DNA from: Bradyrhizobium sp. BR13661
GTDB lineage: Bacteria > Pseudomonadota > Alphaproteobacteria > Rhizobiales > Xanthobacteraceae
Direction of reading: 5' to 3'
DNA length: 64,000 bases
NCBI RefSeq assembly: GCF_029892425.1
Contig: NZ_JARXWB010000003.1
Span: 1-64,000 of the forward strand
Shown: positions 43,274 through 51,290 of the stretch, one piece after another
How the letters are laid out: every line of letters starts with the position of its first letter
Position numbering within the stretch: the stretch's first letter is position 1
The notes under the pieces: generated by a model
What the model was told of the DNA's origin: nothing
What the model saw: only the letters and a program-made list of their open reading frames with translations
Databases searched by the model: none
Position numbers and translations under genes: made by a program

Positions 43274-44347
43274 ATGGCCGACACTCGCACCATCAAGGCA
43301 GAGCCGCTCACCAACGCCATCCGCGCCATCGTCAAGGCGGGTGGCTCCTCGGACCGCGAGGCAGAGCTCGTGTCCACCAACCTCGTCGAGGCTAATCTTA
43401 GGGGACATGACTCCCACGGCGTCGGCATGATCCCGCGCTATGTCCAGAGCGTCGTCAATGGCGGCCTTGCCGTGAACGCGCACGTCAAGACCGTACTCGA
43501 CACCGGTCCCCTTCTGACCCTCGACGGCCTCACCGGCTACGGCCAGGTCATCGGCTATGAAGCGATGGAGCTGGCGGCCGAGCGCGCCAAGAAGAACGGT
43601 GTGTGTCTCGTCGGCCTCTCCAACGCACACCACATCGGCCGCATCGGCCACTGGGCCGAGCAGTGCATCGACCACGGCCTGGTCTCGATCCACTTCGTCA
43701 ACGTGATCTCGCGCCCGATCGTTGCGCCCTGGGGCGGCAGCGACGCGCGCCACGGCACCAACCCGTTCTGCGTCGGCATCCCGCGCCGGGGCAAGGACCC
43801 GATCGTGCTCGACTTCGCCACCAGCCGGATCGCGCAGGGCAAGACCCGCGTCGCCCACAACAAGGGCGTCGAGCTTGAGCCCGGCACCATCATAGACAAT
43901 GAAGGCAAGCCGACCGTCAACCCGCGCTACACCGTGATCCCGCCATACGGCGCCATCCTGCCGTTCGGCGAGCACAAGGGCTCGGGGCTCGCGCTGGTGT
44001 GCGAAATCCTCGGCGGCGCCCTTTCCGGCGGACAGGTCGTCAAGGGTCCGTCCGACGGCAAGTACAACGTCCTCAACGGCATGCTGTCGATCGTCATCGA
44101 TCCGGGCAAGCTCGGCACCGGCGAGAACCTCGCGAGCGAAGTCGAGAGTTTTGTGGCCTGGCACACCGGCTCGCCGCCCGGCCCCGGCGTCGAGAAAGTG
44201 AAGATCGCCGGCGAGCCCGAACGCGAGACCAAGAAGAAGCGGCTCGCTGAAGGCATTCAAGTCGACCCGACCACTTGGCAGGAGATTCTGGAGGCCGGGA
44301 AGAAGTTCGGGATGGATCCGGGGGCGATCGAGACAATCGCAGGCTGA
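43274..44347 (+). CDS. Ldh family oxidoreductase (malate/L-sulfolactate/ureidoglycolate dehydrogenase type)
   Basis: This 357-residue NAD(P)-dependent dehydrogenase is of the non-Rossmann Ldh_2 family. It has typical segments: NLVEANLRGHDSHGVGMIPRYV (substrate-binding region with a conserved His), SNAHHIGRIGHWAEQC, and PWGGSDARHGTNPFCVGIPR. Family members oxidise malate, L-sulfolactate, ureidoglycolate or 2,3-diketogulonate. The M20 carbamoylase-like neighbour makes a ureido acid such as ureidoglycolate attractive, but this is inference. The ribosome site is weak. Confidence 0.87.
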   Translation: MADTRTIKAEPLTNAIRAIVKAGGSSDREAELVSTNLVEANLRGHDSHGVGMIPRYVQSVVNGGLAVNAHVKTVLDTGPLLTLDGLTGYGQVIGYEAMELAAERAKKNGVCLVGLSNAHHIGRIGHWAEQCIDHGLVSIHFVNVISRPIVAPWGGSDARHGTNPFCVGIPRRGKDPIVLDFATSRIAQGKTRVAHNKGVELEPGTIIDNEGKPTVNPRYTVIPPYGAILPFGEHKGSGLALVCEILGGALSGGQVVKGPSDGKYNVLNGMLSIVIDPGKLGTGENLASEVESFVAWHTGSPPGPGVEKVKIAGEPERETKKKRLAEGIQVDPTTWQEILEAGKKFGMDPGAIETIAG

Positions 44348-44412
44348 TGGGCTACAGCATCACCGCGTCGTCCCCTTAAGCTGGGACGGCGCCGGGTGTG
44401 TGTTAGCGTCGC

Positions 44413-45486
44413 TTAGTCCACCATATCCGCAACCGCCTTGCCGCAGGCCGTGGTGTCCGCATTGCCGCCGAGATCCTTCGTCCGCAGCGTGCGCTCGGCG
44501 AGCGTACGCTCGATCGCCTCGACGATCGACTTGCCGGCTTCCTTCTCGCCGAGATGCTCGAGCATCATCGCGCCCGACCAGATCATGCCGATCGGATTGG
44601 CGATGCCCTGCCCCGCAATGTCGGGCGCCGAGCCGTGCACAGGCTCGAACACGGAGGGGAAATCGCCCTCGGGATTGATGTTGCCTGACGGTGCGATGCC
44701 GATGGTGCCGGTGCAGGCCGGGCCGAGATCGGAGAGGATGTCACCGAACAGGTTGGAGCCGACCACGACGTCGAACCAGTCGGGATGCAGCACGAAGTTC
44801 GCGGTGAGAATGTCGATGTGGTACTTGTCCCACTTCACGCCCGGGAACTTCTTGGCCATCGCCTCCACGCGCTCGTCCCAATAGGGCATGGTGATGGAGA
44901 TGCCGTTCGACTTGGTCGCCGAGGTCAGATGCTTCTTCGGCCGCGACTGCGCTAGCTCGAAGGCGAACTTCAGGATGCGGTCGACGCCGGTGCGGGTCAT
45001 CACCGTCTGCTGCGTGACGAACTCGCGGTCGGTATCGGGGAACATGCGGCCGCCGACGGAGGAATATTCACCTTCGGTGTTTTCGCGCACCACCCAGAAA
45101 TCGATATCGCCGGGCTTGCGGTTCGCCAACGGCGACGGCACGCCGGGCATCAGACGCACGGGGCGGAGGTTCACATACTGATCAAACTCGCGGCGAAATT
45201 TGATCAGCGAGCCCCACAGCGACACGTGATCCGGAATTTTTGCCGGCCAGCCGACGGCACCGAAATAGATCGCGTCGTGCTTGCCGATCTTGTCCTTCCA
45301 GTCATCAGGCATCATCTGGCCGTGCTTCTCGTAATAGTCCCAGGACGAGAAGTCGAAATGGTCGAAATGCAGGGAGATCCCGTGCTTCTTCGCGGCTGCC
45401 TCCATCACCCGCAGGCCTTCCGGCATCACTTCCTTGCCGATGCCGTCGCCGGGAATGACTGCGATCCGGTATTGTTTCTTGCTCAT
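44413..45486 (-). CDS. ttuC: tartrate dehydrogenase-type (isocitrate/isopropylmalate dehydrogenase family) enzyme
   Basis: This 357-residue metal- and NAD-dependent beta-decarboxylating dehydrogenase has IPGDGIGKEVMPEG at the start, FDQYVNLRPVRL in the substrate site, VVRENTEGEYS, and the cofactor segment GSAPDIAGQGIANPIGMIWSGAMML. These details match tartrate dehydrogenase/decarboxylase (TtuC) more than isopropylmalate dehydrogenase. It may act on tartrate, malate or related hydroxy-diacids. The ATG at 45486 has AGGGACG upstream. It is convergent with the Ldh-family gene and divergent from the SDR gene. Confidence 0.85.
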   Translation of the reverse strand: MSKKQYRIAVIPGDGIGKEVMPEGLRVMEAAAKKHGISLHFDHFDFSSWDYYEKHGQMMPDDWKDKIGKHDAIYFGAVGWPAKIPDHVSLWGSLIKFRREFDQYVNLRPVRLMPGVPSPLANRKPGDIDFWVVRENTEGEYSSVGGRMFPDTDREFVTQQTVMTRTGVDRILKFAFELAQSRPKKHLTSATKSNGISITMPYWDERVEAMAKKFPGVKWDKYHIDILTANFVLHPDWFDVVVGSNLFGDILSDLGPACTGTIGIAPSGNINPEGDFPSVFEPVHGSAPDIAGQGIANPIGMIWSGAMMLEHLGEKEAGKSIVEAIERTLAERTLRTKDLGGNADTTACGKAVADMVD

Positions 45487-45643
45487 CGAGAACGTCCCTG
45501 GTTGGTCCGGCAGCCGCCGTCTTTTTGACCGCACTGCAATGGACCAAACTCACCGGCAGTGCAACGCTGCACTGCAATGTTGACCGTGGCGCGGCCGACC
45601 GCCTACTGATTTCATCCTGGTTCCTCACCCGCGAGTACTTCAC

Positions 45644-46420
45644 ATGGATCTGCATCTGCGTGGCAAGCGCGTCCTGATCACAGGCGCGTCCAAGGGCATT
45701 GGCGCAGCCGCCGCCGAGGCGTTCGCCGAGGAAGGCGCGAACCTCCTGCTGGCTGCCCGCAGCGGCGATCAGCTCAAGGCGCTGGCCGACCGCCTGCGTT
45801 CAGCGCATCAGATCGATGCCGCGACGAGTGTCGTGGATCTGCGCAAGGCCGAGGACCTCGCGCGGCTCGCCAGGGAAGCCGCCGATATCGACGTGCTCGT
45901 CAACAATGCCGGCGATATCCCTGGCGGCTCGATCGACAAGATCGACGAGGCCACTTGGCGCCACGCCTGGGATTTGAAGGTGTTCGGCTATATCAACCTG
46001 ACGCGGCAGGTCTACGCGCAGATGAAGGCCAAGGGCGGTGGCGTCATCGTCAACGACATCGGTGCTGCCGGCGAGAAGTTCGACGCAAATTACATCTGCG
46101 GCAGCGCCGGCAATGCCGCGCTGATGGCCTTCACCCGCGCGCTCGGCGGCAAGAGCCTCGCCGATAATATCCGCGTGGTCGGCATCAATCCTGGCCCCGT
46201 CGGCACCGACCGTCACGTCACGCTGCTGAAGACGCGGGCGCAGCACCAGTTCGGCGACGAGAACCGTTACAAGGAATTCCAGAAAGGCCTGCCGCTCGGC
46301 CGCCCCGCGCATGCGCGCGAGATCGGCGACCTCATGGCGTTCCTGGCGTCGGACCGTGCGGGCTATACGTCCGGCGTGATCTACACGGTGGACGGCGGTA
46401 TCAGCGCCGGTTGGGGTTAA
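45644..46420 (+). CDS. SDR family protein lacking the usual catalytic triad
   Basis: This 258-residue protein has an intact cofactor motif (TGASKGIG, 13-20) and NNAG (87-90), so it belongs to the classical SDR family. Around the active site, however, it reads NDIGAAG instead of the Ser-containing loop, and ICGSAGNAAL where the YxxxK motif should be, with Gly153 and Asn157 in place of Tyr and Lys. The C-terminus VIYTVDGGISAGWG is normal. It may be a binding protein or have a different mechanism. It is upstream of an amidase gene on the same strand, with a 47-base gap. The ribosome site is poor. Confidence 0.83.
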   Translation: MDLHLRGKRVLITGASKGIGAAAAEAFAEEGANLLLAARSGDQLKALADRLRSAHQIDAATSVVDLRKAEDLARLAREAADIDVLVNNAGDIPGGSIDKIDEATWRHAWDLKVFGYINLTRQVYAQMKAKGGGVIVNDIGAAGEKFDANYICGSAGNAALMAFTRALGGKSLADNIRVVGINPGPVGTDRHVTLLKTRAQHQFGDENRYKEFQKGLPLGRPAHAREIGDLMAFLASDRAGYTSGVIYTVDGGISAGWG

Positions 46421-46467
46421 GTCTGTTTCCGTCGTTGCGAGCGAAGAGTAAGTCAGGAGTAGAATAG

Positions 46468-47886
46468 TTGTCTCAAGAGTTGATCCGCGAAACCGCCTGT
46501 GCTGTCGTCGACAAGCTGCGCTCCGGCGACGTCTCTCCACTCGAACTGCTTGAAGTGGTGGAGCAGCGCGTCAAGGAGGTCGACGGCAAAGTCAACGCAC
46601 TGCCGACGCTATGCTTCGACCGCGCGCGGACGCACGCGAAGGCGCTGATGCAGAAGCCCGCCGGCGCACGCGGGCTGCTCGCAGGCCTGCCGGTGCCGAT
46701 CAAGGATCTCACCGATGTCGCGGGCGTGCTGAACACCCAGGGCTCGCTGATCTTCAAAGACAACGTTCCCGCCACGTCCGACCTCATGGTCGAGAACCTC
46801 GAAGCCAATGGCGCGGTCGTCTACGCCAAGTCCAACACGCCGGAATTCGGCGCCGGTGCCAACACCTTCAACGAAGTGTTCGGCGCGACACTCAATCCTT
46901 GGGACACATCGAAGTCAGCGGCTGGCTCCTCCGGAGGCGCCGCGGCCGCACTTGCGACCGGCATGGCCTGGCTCGCGCAGGGCTCCGACATGGGCGGCTC
47001 GTTGCGCAGCCCCGCGGCCTTCTGCGGCGTCGTCGGCATGCGGCCGAGCATCGGCCGCGTCGCGCATACGCCTAAATCAAGCATTGATCGCAATCTCGGC
47101 GTCGTCGGCCCGATGGCCCGCAATGTCGAGGATCTCGCATTGCTGTTGGATGCCATGAGCGGCGATTATGCGGATGATCCGCTGTCGCTGCCGGCGCCCG
47201 CGACCTCGTTCCTATCCGCGGCAAAATCAGGCAAGAGGCCAAAGCGCATCGCCTATTCGCCCAATCTCGGCATCACACCTGTCGATCCCGAAGTGAAGGC
47301 AATCACGCGCAAGGCCGCCGAGCGCTTTGCCGAGGCCGGCGCCATCGTCGAGGAGGCGCATCCGGACTGGCGCGAGGCGCATGAATGCTTCCACGTGCTG
47401 CGCGCCTTCGACTTCGCGATCACCAAGGCCAATCTGCTGCGCACCAAGCGCGACCTGCTCAAGCCCGAGGTGATCTGGAACATCGAAGAGGGCCTCAAGC
47501 TCACCGTCGACCAGCTCGCGCGTGCCGAAGCGCAGCGCGTCGGCATGACCGCGCGCGCGATCGAGTTCTTCGAGACCTATGATCTGCTGCTAACGCCGAC
47601 CACGATCGTGCCCCCCTTCCCGATCGAGCACCGCTATGTCGCGGAATGTGCGGGCAAGACATTCGAGAACTACGTCGAATGGCTCGGCATCGTCTACGCC
47701 ATCACGCTCGCCTGCTGCCCGTCGCTGTCCCTGCCCTGCGGCTTCACCGCCTCGGGCCTGCCGGTCGGCGTGCAGGTGGTCGGCGCACCGCGCGCGGATG
47801 CACAGGTGATCGCGGGCGCGAGGGTGCTGGAGGATATTCTGGGGCTCCGCGGACAGACGCCGATTGACCCCAGGGTGAAGAAGTAA
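46468..47886 (+). CDS. amidase (amidase signature family), TTG start
   Basis: This 472-residue hydrolase cleaves an amide with the Ser-cisSer-Lys triad: Lys79 (PVPIKDL), Ser154 (AAGSSGGAA) and nucleophile Ser178 (DMGGSLRSPAAFCG). Length is normal. The start is a TTG preceded by AGGAG at an 8-base distance, the only codon that fits. Its place downstream of the SDR and near a carbamoylase-like hydrolase suggests that it removes ammonia from an amide intermediate. It is probably not a GatA of the tRNA amidotransferase, since no gatB/gatC is nearby. Confidence 0.9.
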   Translation: MSQELIRETACAVVDKLRSGDVSPLELLEVVEQRVKEVDGKVNALPTLCFDRARTHAKALMQKPAGARGLLAGLPVPIKDLTDVAGVLNTQGSLIFKDNVPATSDLMVENLEANGAVVYAKSNTPEFGAGANTFNEVFGATLNPWDTSKSAAGSSGGAAAALATGMAWLAQGSDMGGSLRSPAAFCGVVGMRPSIGRVAHTPKSSIDRNLGVVGPMARNVEDLALLLDAMSGDYADDPLSLPAPATSFLSAAKSGKRPKRIAYSPNLGITPVDPEVKAITRKAAERFAEAGAIVEEAHPDWREAHECFHVLRAFDFAITKANLLRTKRDLLKPEVIWNIEEGLKLTVDQLARAEAQRVGMTARAIEFFETYDLLLTPTTIVPPFPIEHRYVAECAGKTFENYVEWLGIVYAITLACCPSLSLPCGFTASGLPVGVQVVGAPRADAQVIAGARVLEDILGLRGQTPIDPRVKK

Positions 47887-47893
47887 CGGCTCC

Positions 47894-48027
47894 TGTGCCC
47901 CGGACGCAGCGCCTCTTCGGCGAATGCGCTGCAGAGCCGGGGCCCATCTCTCCGGGACCTCCCGCGCAACTTCTGGGTCCCGGCTCTGCGGCGCAGCACT
48001 TACGCGCTGCACCTTGTCCGGGACACA
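47894..48027. repeat. long GC-rich palindromic repeat (family C, copy 3)
   Basis: TGTGCCCCGGAC at the left pairs with GTCCGGGACACA at the right, and inner GAGCCGGGGCCCA / TGGGTCCCGGCTC arms repeat the layout seen at 7616-7780. It fills the gap between the convergent amidase and aapM genes. Confidence 0.8.
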
Positions 48028-48031
48028 AACC

Positions 48032-49138
48032 TCACCTTCCGCTCGTGGCCTCCAGGCTCCGGCTGTAGCGCGACATCGCGAAGCAGAAGACGAAATAAAT
48101 TGCGGCAACGAAGATATAGACCTCGACCGAAAACTGCTGCCAGGCCGGATCGATGATCGCGGTCTTGGCCGTGGTGAGCAGGTCGAAGATGCCGATGATC
48201 AGCACCAGGCTGGTGTCCTTGAAGAAGGCGATGAAGGTGTTGACCAGCGGCGGGATGACGTGGCGGATCGCCTGCGGCAGCACGATCAGCCGGTGCTTGC
48301 GCCAATAGGACAGCCCCAGCGCGTCGGCGGCCTCGTATTGGCCGCGCGGTACGGCCTGAAGACCGCCGCGGATCACTTCGGCCAAATAAGCACCGGCGAA
48401 CAGGATGATCGCGATCTGCGCGCGTAGCAGCTTGTCGATGTTGAATCCGCTGGGCATGAACAGCGGAAACATCACGCTCGCCATGAACAGCAGGCTGACC
48501 AGCGGCACGCCGCGGATCAGCTCGACATAGAGCACGCTCAACGAACGGATCGCCGGCAGCTTCGAGCGTCGGCCGAGCGCCACCAAAATGCCGAGCGGAA
48601 AACCGAACGCCAATCCGAACGTGGCCAGGATCAGCGTCACCGGCAATCCGCCCCAGCGGTCCTGTGAAACGAAGGACAGCCCGAACACACCGCCCCACAT
48701 CAGCGCGCTGATCAGCGCCAGCGCACCAATCCAGAGCAAGGCGAGCTCGCGCCGCCATAGCGCACGGCGGGTGGACAGATAGTACAGCGCAATGAACAGC
48801 GCGACCGACAGTGCCGGCCGCCACTGCTCGTCGAACGGGTAAGTGCCGAACAGGATGAAGCGGTACTTTTCAGGAATGATCGCCCAGCAGGCACCTAGGC
48901 CGCGCACCGCCTTGCAGGCGCTGGAATCATTGGCCGGCGTGAGCCAGACCGCGTTGGCAATGCCCCATTGCACGAAGCTGATTACGCCTTTCGCCAGCAC
49001 CGCCAGCAGGACGACTGTAAGGATGCTGTTGGGGATCGAGGAGAACAGATTGGTGCGCAGCCAGCGCAGCACCGGGTTGCCGATTTGCGGACGGCGGGCA
49101 GCGCGCGGCAGGTCGGGCATGTCGGTGATCGCGGTCAT
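48032..49138 (-). CDS. aapM: general amino acid ABC transporter permease AapM
   Basis: This 368-residue permease of the HisMQ family has multiple membrane helices. The conserved coupling loop is ADALGLSYWRKHRLIVLPQAIRHVIPPLVN. An extended hydrophilic part before the core (around CKAVRGLGACWAIIPEKYRF) is typical of AapM. It would carry L-amino acids across the inner membrane as a heterodimer with AapQ. It begins 2 bases after the aapQ stop. The usual next gene, aapP for the ATPase, does not follow; a repeat element and a convergent amidase gene do. Confidence 0.9.
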   Translation of the reverse strand: MTAITDMPDLPRAARRPQIGNPVLRWLRTNLFSSIPNSILTVVLLAVLAKGVISFVQWGIANAVWLTPANDSSACKAVRGLGACWAIIPEKYRFILFGTYPFDEQWRPALSVALFIALYYLSTRRALWRRELALLWIGALALISALMWGGVFGLSFVSQDRWGGLPVTLILATFGLAFGFPLGILVALGRRSKLPAIRSLSVLYVELIRGVPLVSLLFMASVMFPLFMPSGFNIDKLLRAQIAIILFAGAYLAEVIRGGLQAVPRGQYEAADALGLSYWRKHRLIVLPQAIRHVIPPLVNTFIAFFKDTSLVLIIGIFDLLTTAKTAIIDPAWQQFSVEVYIFVAAIYFVFCFAMSRYSRSLEATSGR

Positions 49139-49140
49139 GC

Positions 49141-50328
49141 TCACCGCTCCGCCAGCGCGATGCGCGAATTGTACCAGTTCATGAAGAAGCTGATGCCAAG
49201 GCTGATCGTGAGGAAGACCGCCATGATCAGCGAAATCGCCTCGATCGCCTGCCCGGTCTGGTTCAACGTGGTGTTGGCGACCGAGACCACGTCCTGGTAG
49301 CCGATCGCGACCGCGAGCGAGGAATTCTTGGTCAAATTGAGATACTGGCTCGTCATCGGCGGCACGATCACGCGCAGCGCCTGTGGCAGGATGATCTGCC
49401 GCAGCATGAAGCTGCGGCGCAGGCCCAGCGCACTGGCCGCATCCCACTGGCCGCGCGGCACCGACTGGATGCCGCTGCGCACGATCTCGGCGATGAAGGC
49501 CGAGGTGTAGGTCACGAGCGCAATCAGCAGCGCGAAATATTCCGGCGCGAGCGTCAGCCCTCCGACGAAGTTGAAGCCACGCAGCTGCGGCCATTCGATG
49601 GTCCAGGATACGCCGAGCAACAGCGACACCGCCGCCGGAAGCACGACAATCAAACCAAGCGCAAACGGCCAGGCCGGCCGCGGCTTGCCATCACGCATCT
49701 GCTGCGCCACCAGCCAACGCTGAATGAGATAGAACGCGACGCAGCCAAGAGCGGCCGTGCCGAGCACCCAAAGCTGCGGCGAGCCGAGCGGAATGGCCGG
49801 CAGGATGAGGCCACGATTGGAGAGGAACACCCCCTCGACCGGTCGCCACGCAGCCCGCGCGGCCGGCAGCGCCTGCATCAGCACGTACCAGAACAGCAAT
49901 TGAAGCAGCAGCGGGACGTCGCGCAGGACTTCGACATAGACGGCGGCAAGCCGCGACAGCAGCCAATTCGCCGACAGCCGCGAGATGCCGATCAGCGTGC
50001 CCATGATGGTGGCCAGCATGATGCCGATCACGGCAACGCGCAGCGTATTGGCGATGCCGACGACGAAAGCCCAGAGGTAGCTATCTCCAGGATTGTAGGC
50101 GAGCAGGCTGTCGGCGATCGGCATGCCGGCCTCTCGGCCGAGAAAGGCAAAGCCGGTGGTGATGCGGCGGGCCGAGAGGTTGGTGACGGTGTTGGACCAC
50201 AGGAAGACCACGACCGCGACGGCGATGCCGACCACCAGCACCTGCCAGAACAGGCCCTTCAATTCGTTCGGTCCGAGCGCGCCGAAAAGGCTGCGGCTCG
50301 GCGGCGGCCTGGGATCATCCGAGGTCAC
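49141..50328 (-). CDS. aapQ: general amino acid ABC transporter permease AapQ
   Basis: This 395-residue permease has the coupling loop ASALGLRRSFMLRQIILPQALRVIVPPMTSQYLNLTKNSSLA. The long N-terminal part with RITTGFAFLGREAGMPI is typical of AapQ. The open frame extends to 50388, but a GTG at 50328 with GGAAGGA 10 bases upstream is the better start, giving an N-terminus T-S-D-D-P-R-P after Met. It diverges from the RpiR regulator gene across an 86-base gap with two dyads. Confidence 0.9.
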   Translation of the reverse strand: MTSDDPRPPPSRSLFGALGPNELKGLFWQVLVVGIAVAVVVFLWSNTVTNLSARRITTGFAFLGREAGMPIADSLLAYNPGDSYLWAFVVGIANTLRVAVIGIMLATIMGTLIGISRLSANWLLSRLAAVYVEVLRDVPLLLQLLFWYVLMQALPAARAAWRPVEGVFLSNRGLILPAIPLGSPQLWVLGTAALGCVAFYLIQRWLVAQQMRDGKPRPAWPFALGLIVVLPAAVSLLLGVSWTIEWPQLRGFNFVGGLTLAPEYFALLIALVTYTSAFIAEIVRSGIQSVPRGQWDAASALGLRRSFMLRQIILPQALRVIVPPMTSQYLNLTKNSSLAVAIGYQDVVSVANTTLNQTGQAIEAISLIMAVFLTISLGISFFMNWYNSRIALAER

Positions 50329-50377
50329 GGCACAAAAATCCTTCCTGAAACAGCGATTTCCGGCGGCGCGCGTCAAC

Positions 50378-50406
50378 TGTTGCACCAATCCAAGAACCGT
50401 GCAACA
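50378..50406. promoter_or_regulatory. candidate RpiR operator dyad
   Basis: TGTTGCAC (50378-50385) and GTGCAACA (50399-50406) are perfect inverted 8-bp arms, 13 bases apart, ending 8 bases before the RpiR start. A second small dyad, GAAA (50347-50350) and TTTC (50357-50360), lies nearer aapQ. The position between divergent genes fits an operator for autoregulation and control of aapQM. Confidence 0.6.
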
Positions 50407-50414
50407 AATGTTTC

Positions 50415-51287
50415 ATGGCCGTATCAGCGAAATCCTCGCCGTTGAGCGAACTGCGCATTGCATTGCCATCGCTCCCCCTGCGCTTGCAGGAGGTCGGGCG
50501 TTTTGTCGCAGCCAACGACTACGACGCCACGACGCGCTCGATGCGCGATCTCGCCGCGGAAGCCGGCGCCGACCCTGCCGCGTTCACACGGCTTGCCAAA
50601 GCCATCGGCTATTCCGGCTGGGATGAATTGCGCGCCGCGCTGACCGAGGCACGACGCCCGTCGCAGACCTCACCGTTCTCCGGCCGCGCCAAGAACCGAC
50701 GTCACGGTCCAAACGCCGATGTTGCGCTTATCACCGACAAGCTCGAGGCTGAGGCTGCGGGCCTGCCGCGCATCTCGGCGCAAACGATCGCGGAGGCAGC
50801 CCGCGCGCTGCACGAGGCCAAGCGGATCTGGATCACGGGCTATCGCAGCTGCCGGAGCGTCGCGGAATTGCTGAACTACGAGCTGCGGCTGTTCCGGCCC
50901 GAGCAGGTGCAGATCGTCGGCAGCTCCGGCCCTGACGATCTCGATCTCGGCGCGTTCCGCCCGGGCGAGGCCGTGATCGTGATCGGCTTCATGCCCTATA
51001 CAAATGCGAGCGTCCGCGTCGCCCAGGCCGCTTATCGCGCCGGCGCGACGCTGATCGCGATCGCGGATAGCGTCGCCGCACCGATGGCCGAGGGCGCCGA
51101 CCACGTCCTGCTGTTCGAAGCGGCGTCCTCGCCGGGCTTCTTCCCGAGTCTGACCGGCGCGCTCGCGATCGCCCAGTCGCTGGCCGCGGTGACGTTCTCG
51201 CTCGGCGGCGCGGCTGCCAAGAAGCGCCTTCAGGATACCGAGGCCCGGCTCGCCGCAGCCTCCACCTACGTCTCGGAGAAAGGTTGA
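50415..51287 (+). CDS. MurR/RpiR family transcriptional regulator
   Basis: This 290-residue regulator has an N-terminal helix-turn-helix of the RpiR type (about 1-80, with MRDLAAEAGADPAAFTRLAKAIGYSGWDELR). The C-terminal SIS sugar-phosphate-binding domain runs from about 115 to 245 (AKRIWITGYRSCRSVAELLNYEL, then VIVIGFMPYTNASVRVAQAAYRAGATLIAIAD). In many such clusters the regulator senses a metabolite of amino-acid or amino-sugar origin. It is followed after 3 bases by the aminotransferase gene, so the two are co-transcribed, and it diverges from aapQM. Confidence 0.9.
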   Translation: MAVSAKSSPLSELRIALPSLPLRLQEVGRFVAANDYDATTRSMRDLAAEAGADPAAFTRLAKAIGYSGWDELRAALTEARRPSQTSPFSGRAKNRRHGPNADVALITDKLEAEAAGLPRISAQTIAEAARALHEAKRIWITGYRSCRSVAELLNYELRLFRPEQVQIVGSSGPDDLDLGAFRPGEAVIVIGFMPYTNASVRVAQAAYRAGATLIAIADSVAAPMAEGADHVLLFEAASSPGFFPSLTGALAIAQSLAAVTFSLGGAAAKKRLQDTEARLAAASTYVSEKG

Positions 51288-51290
51288 CCC

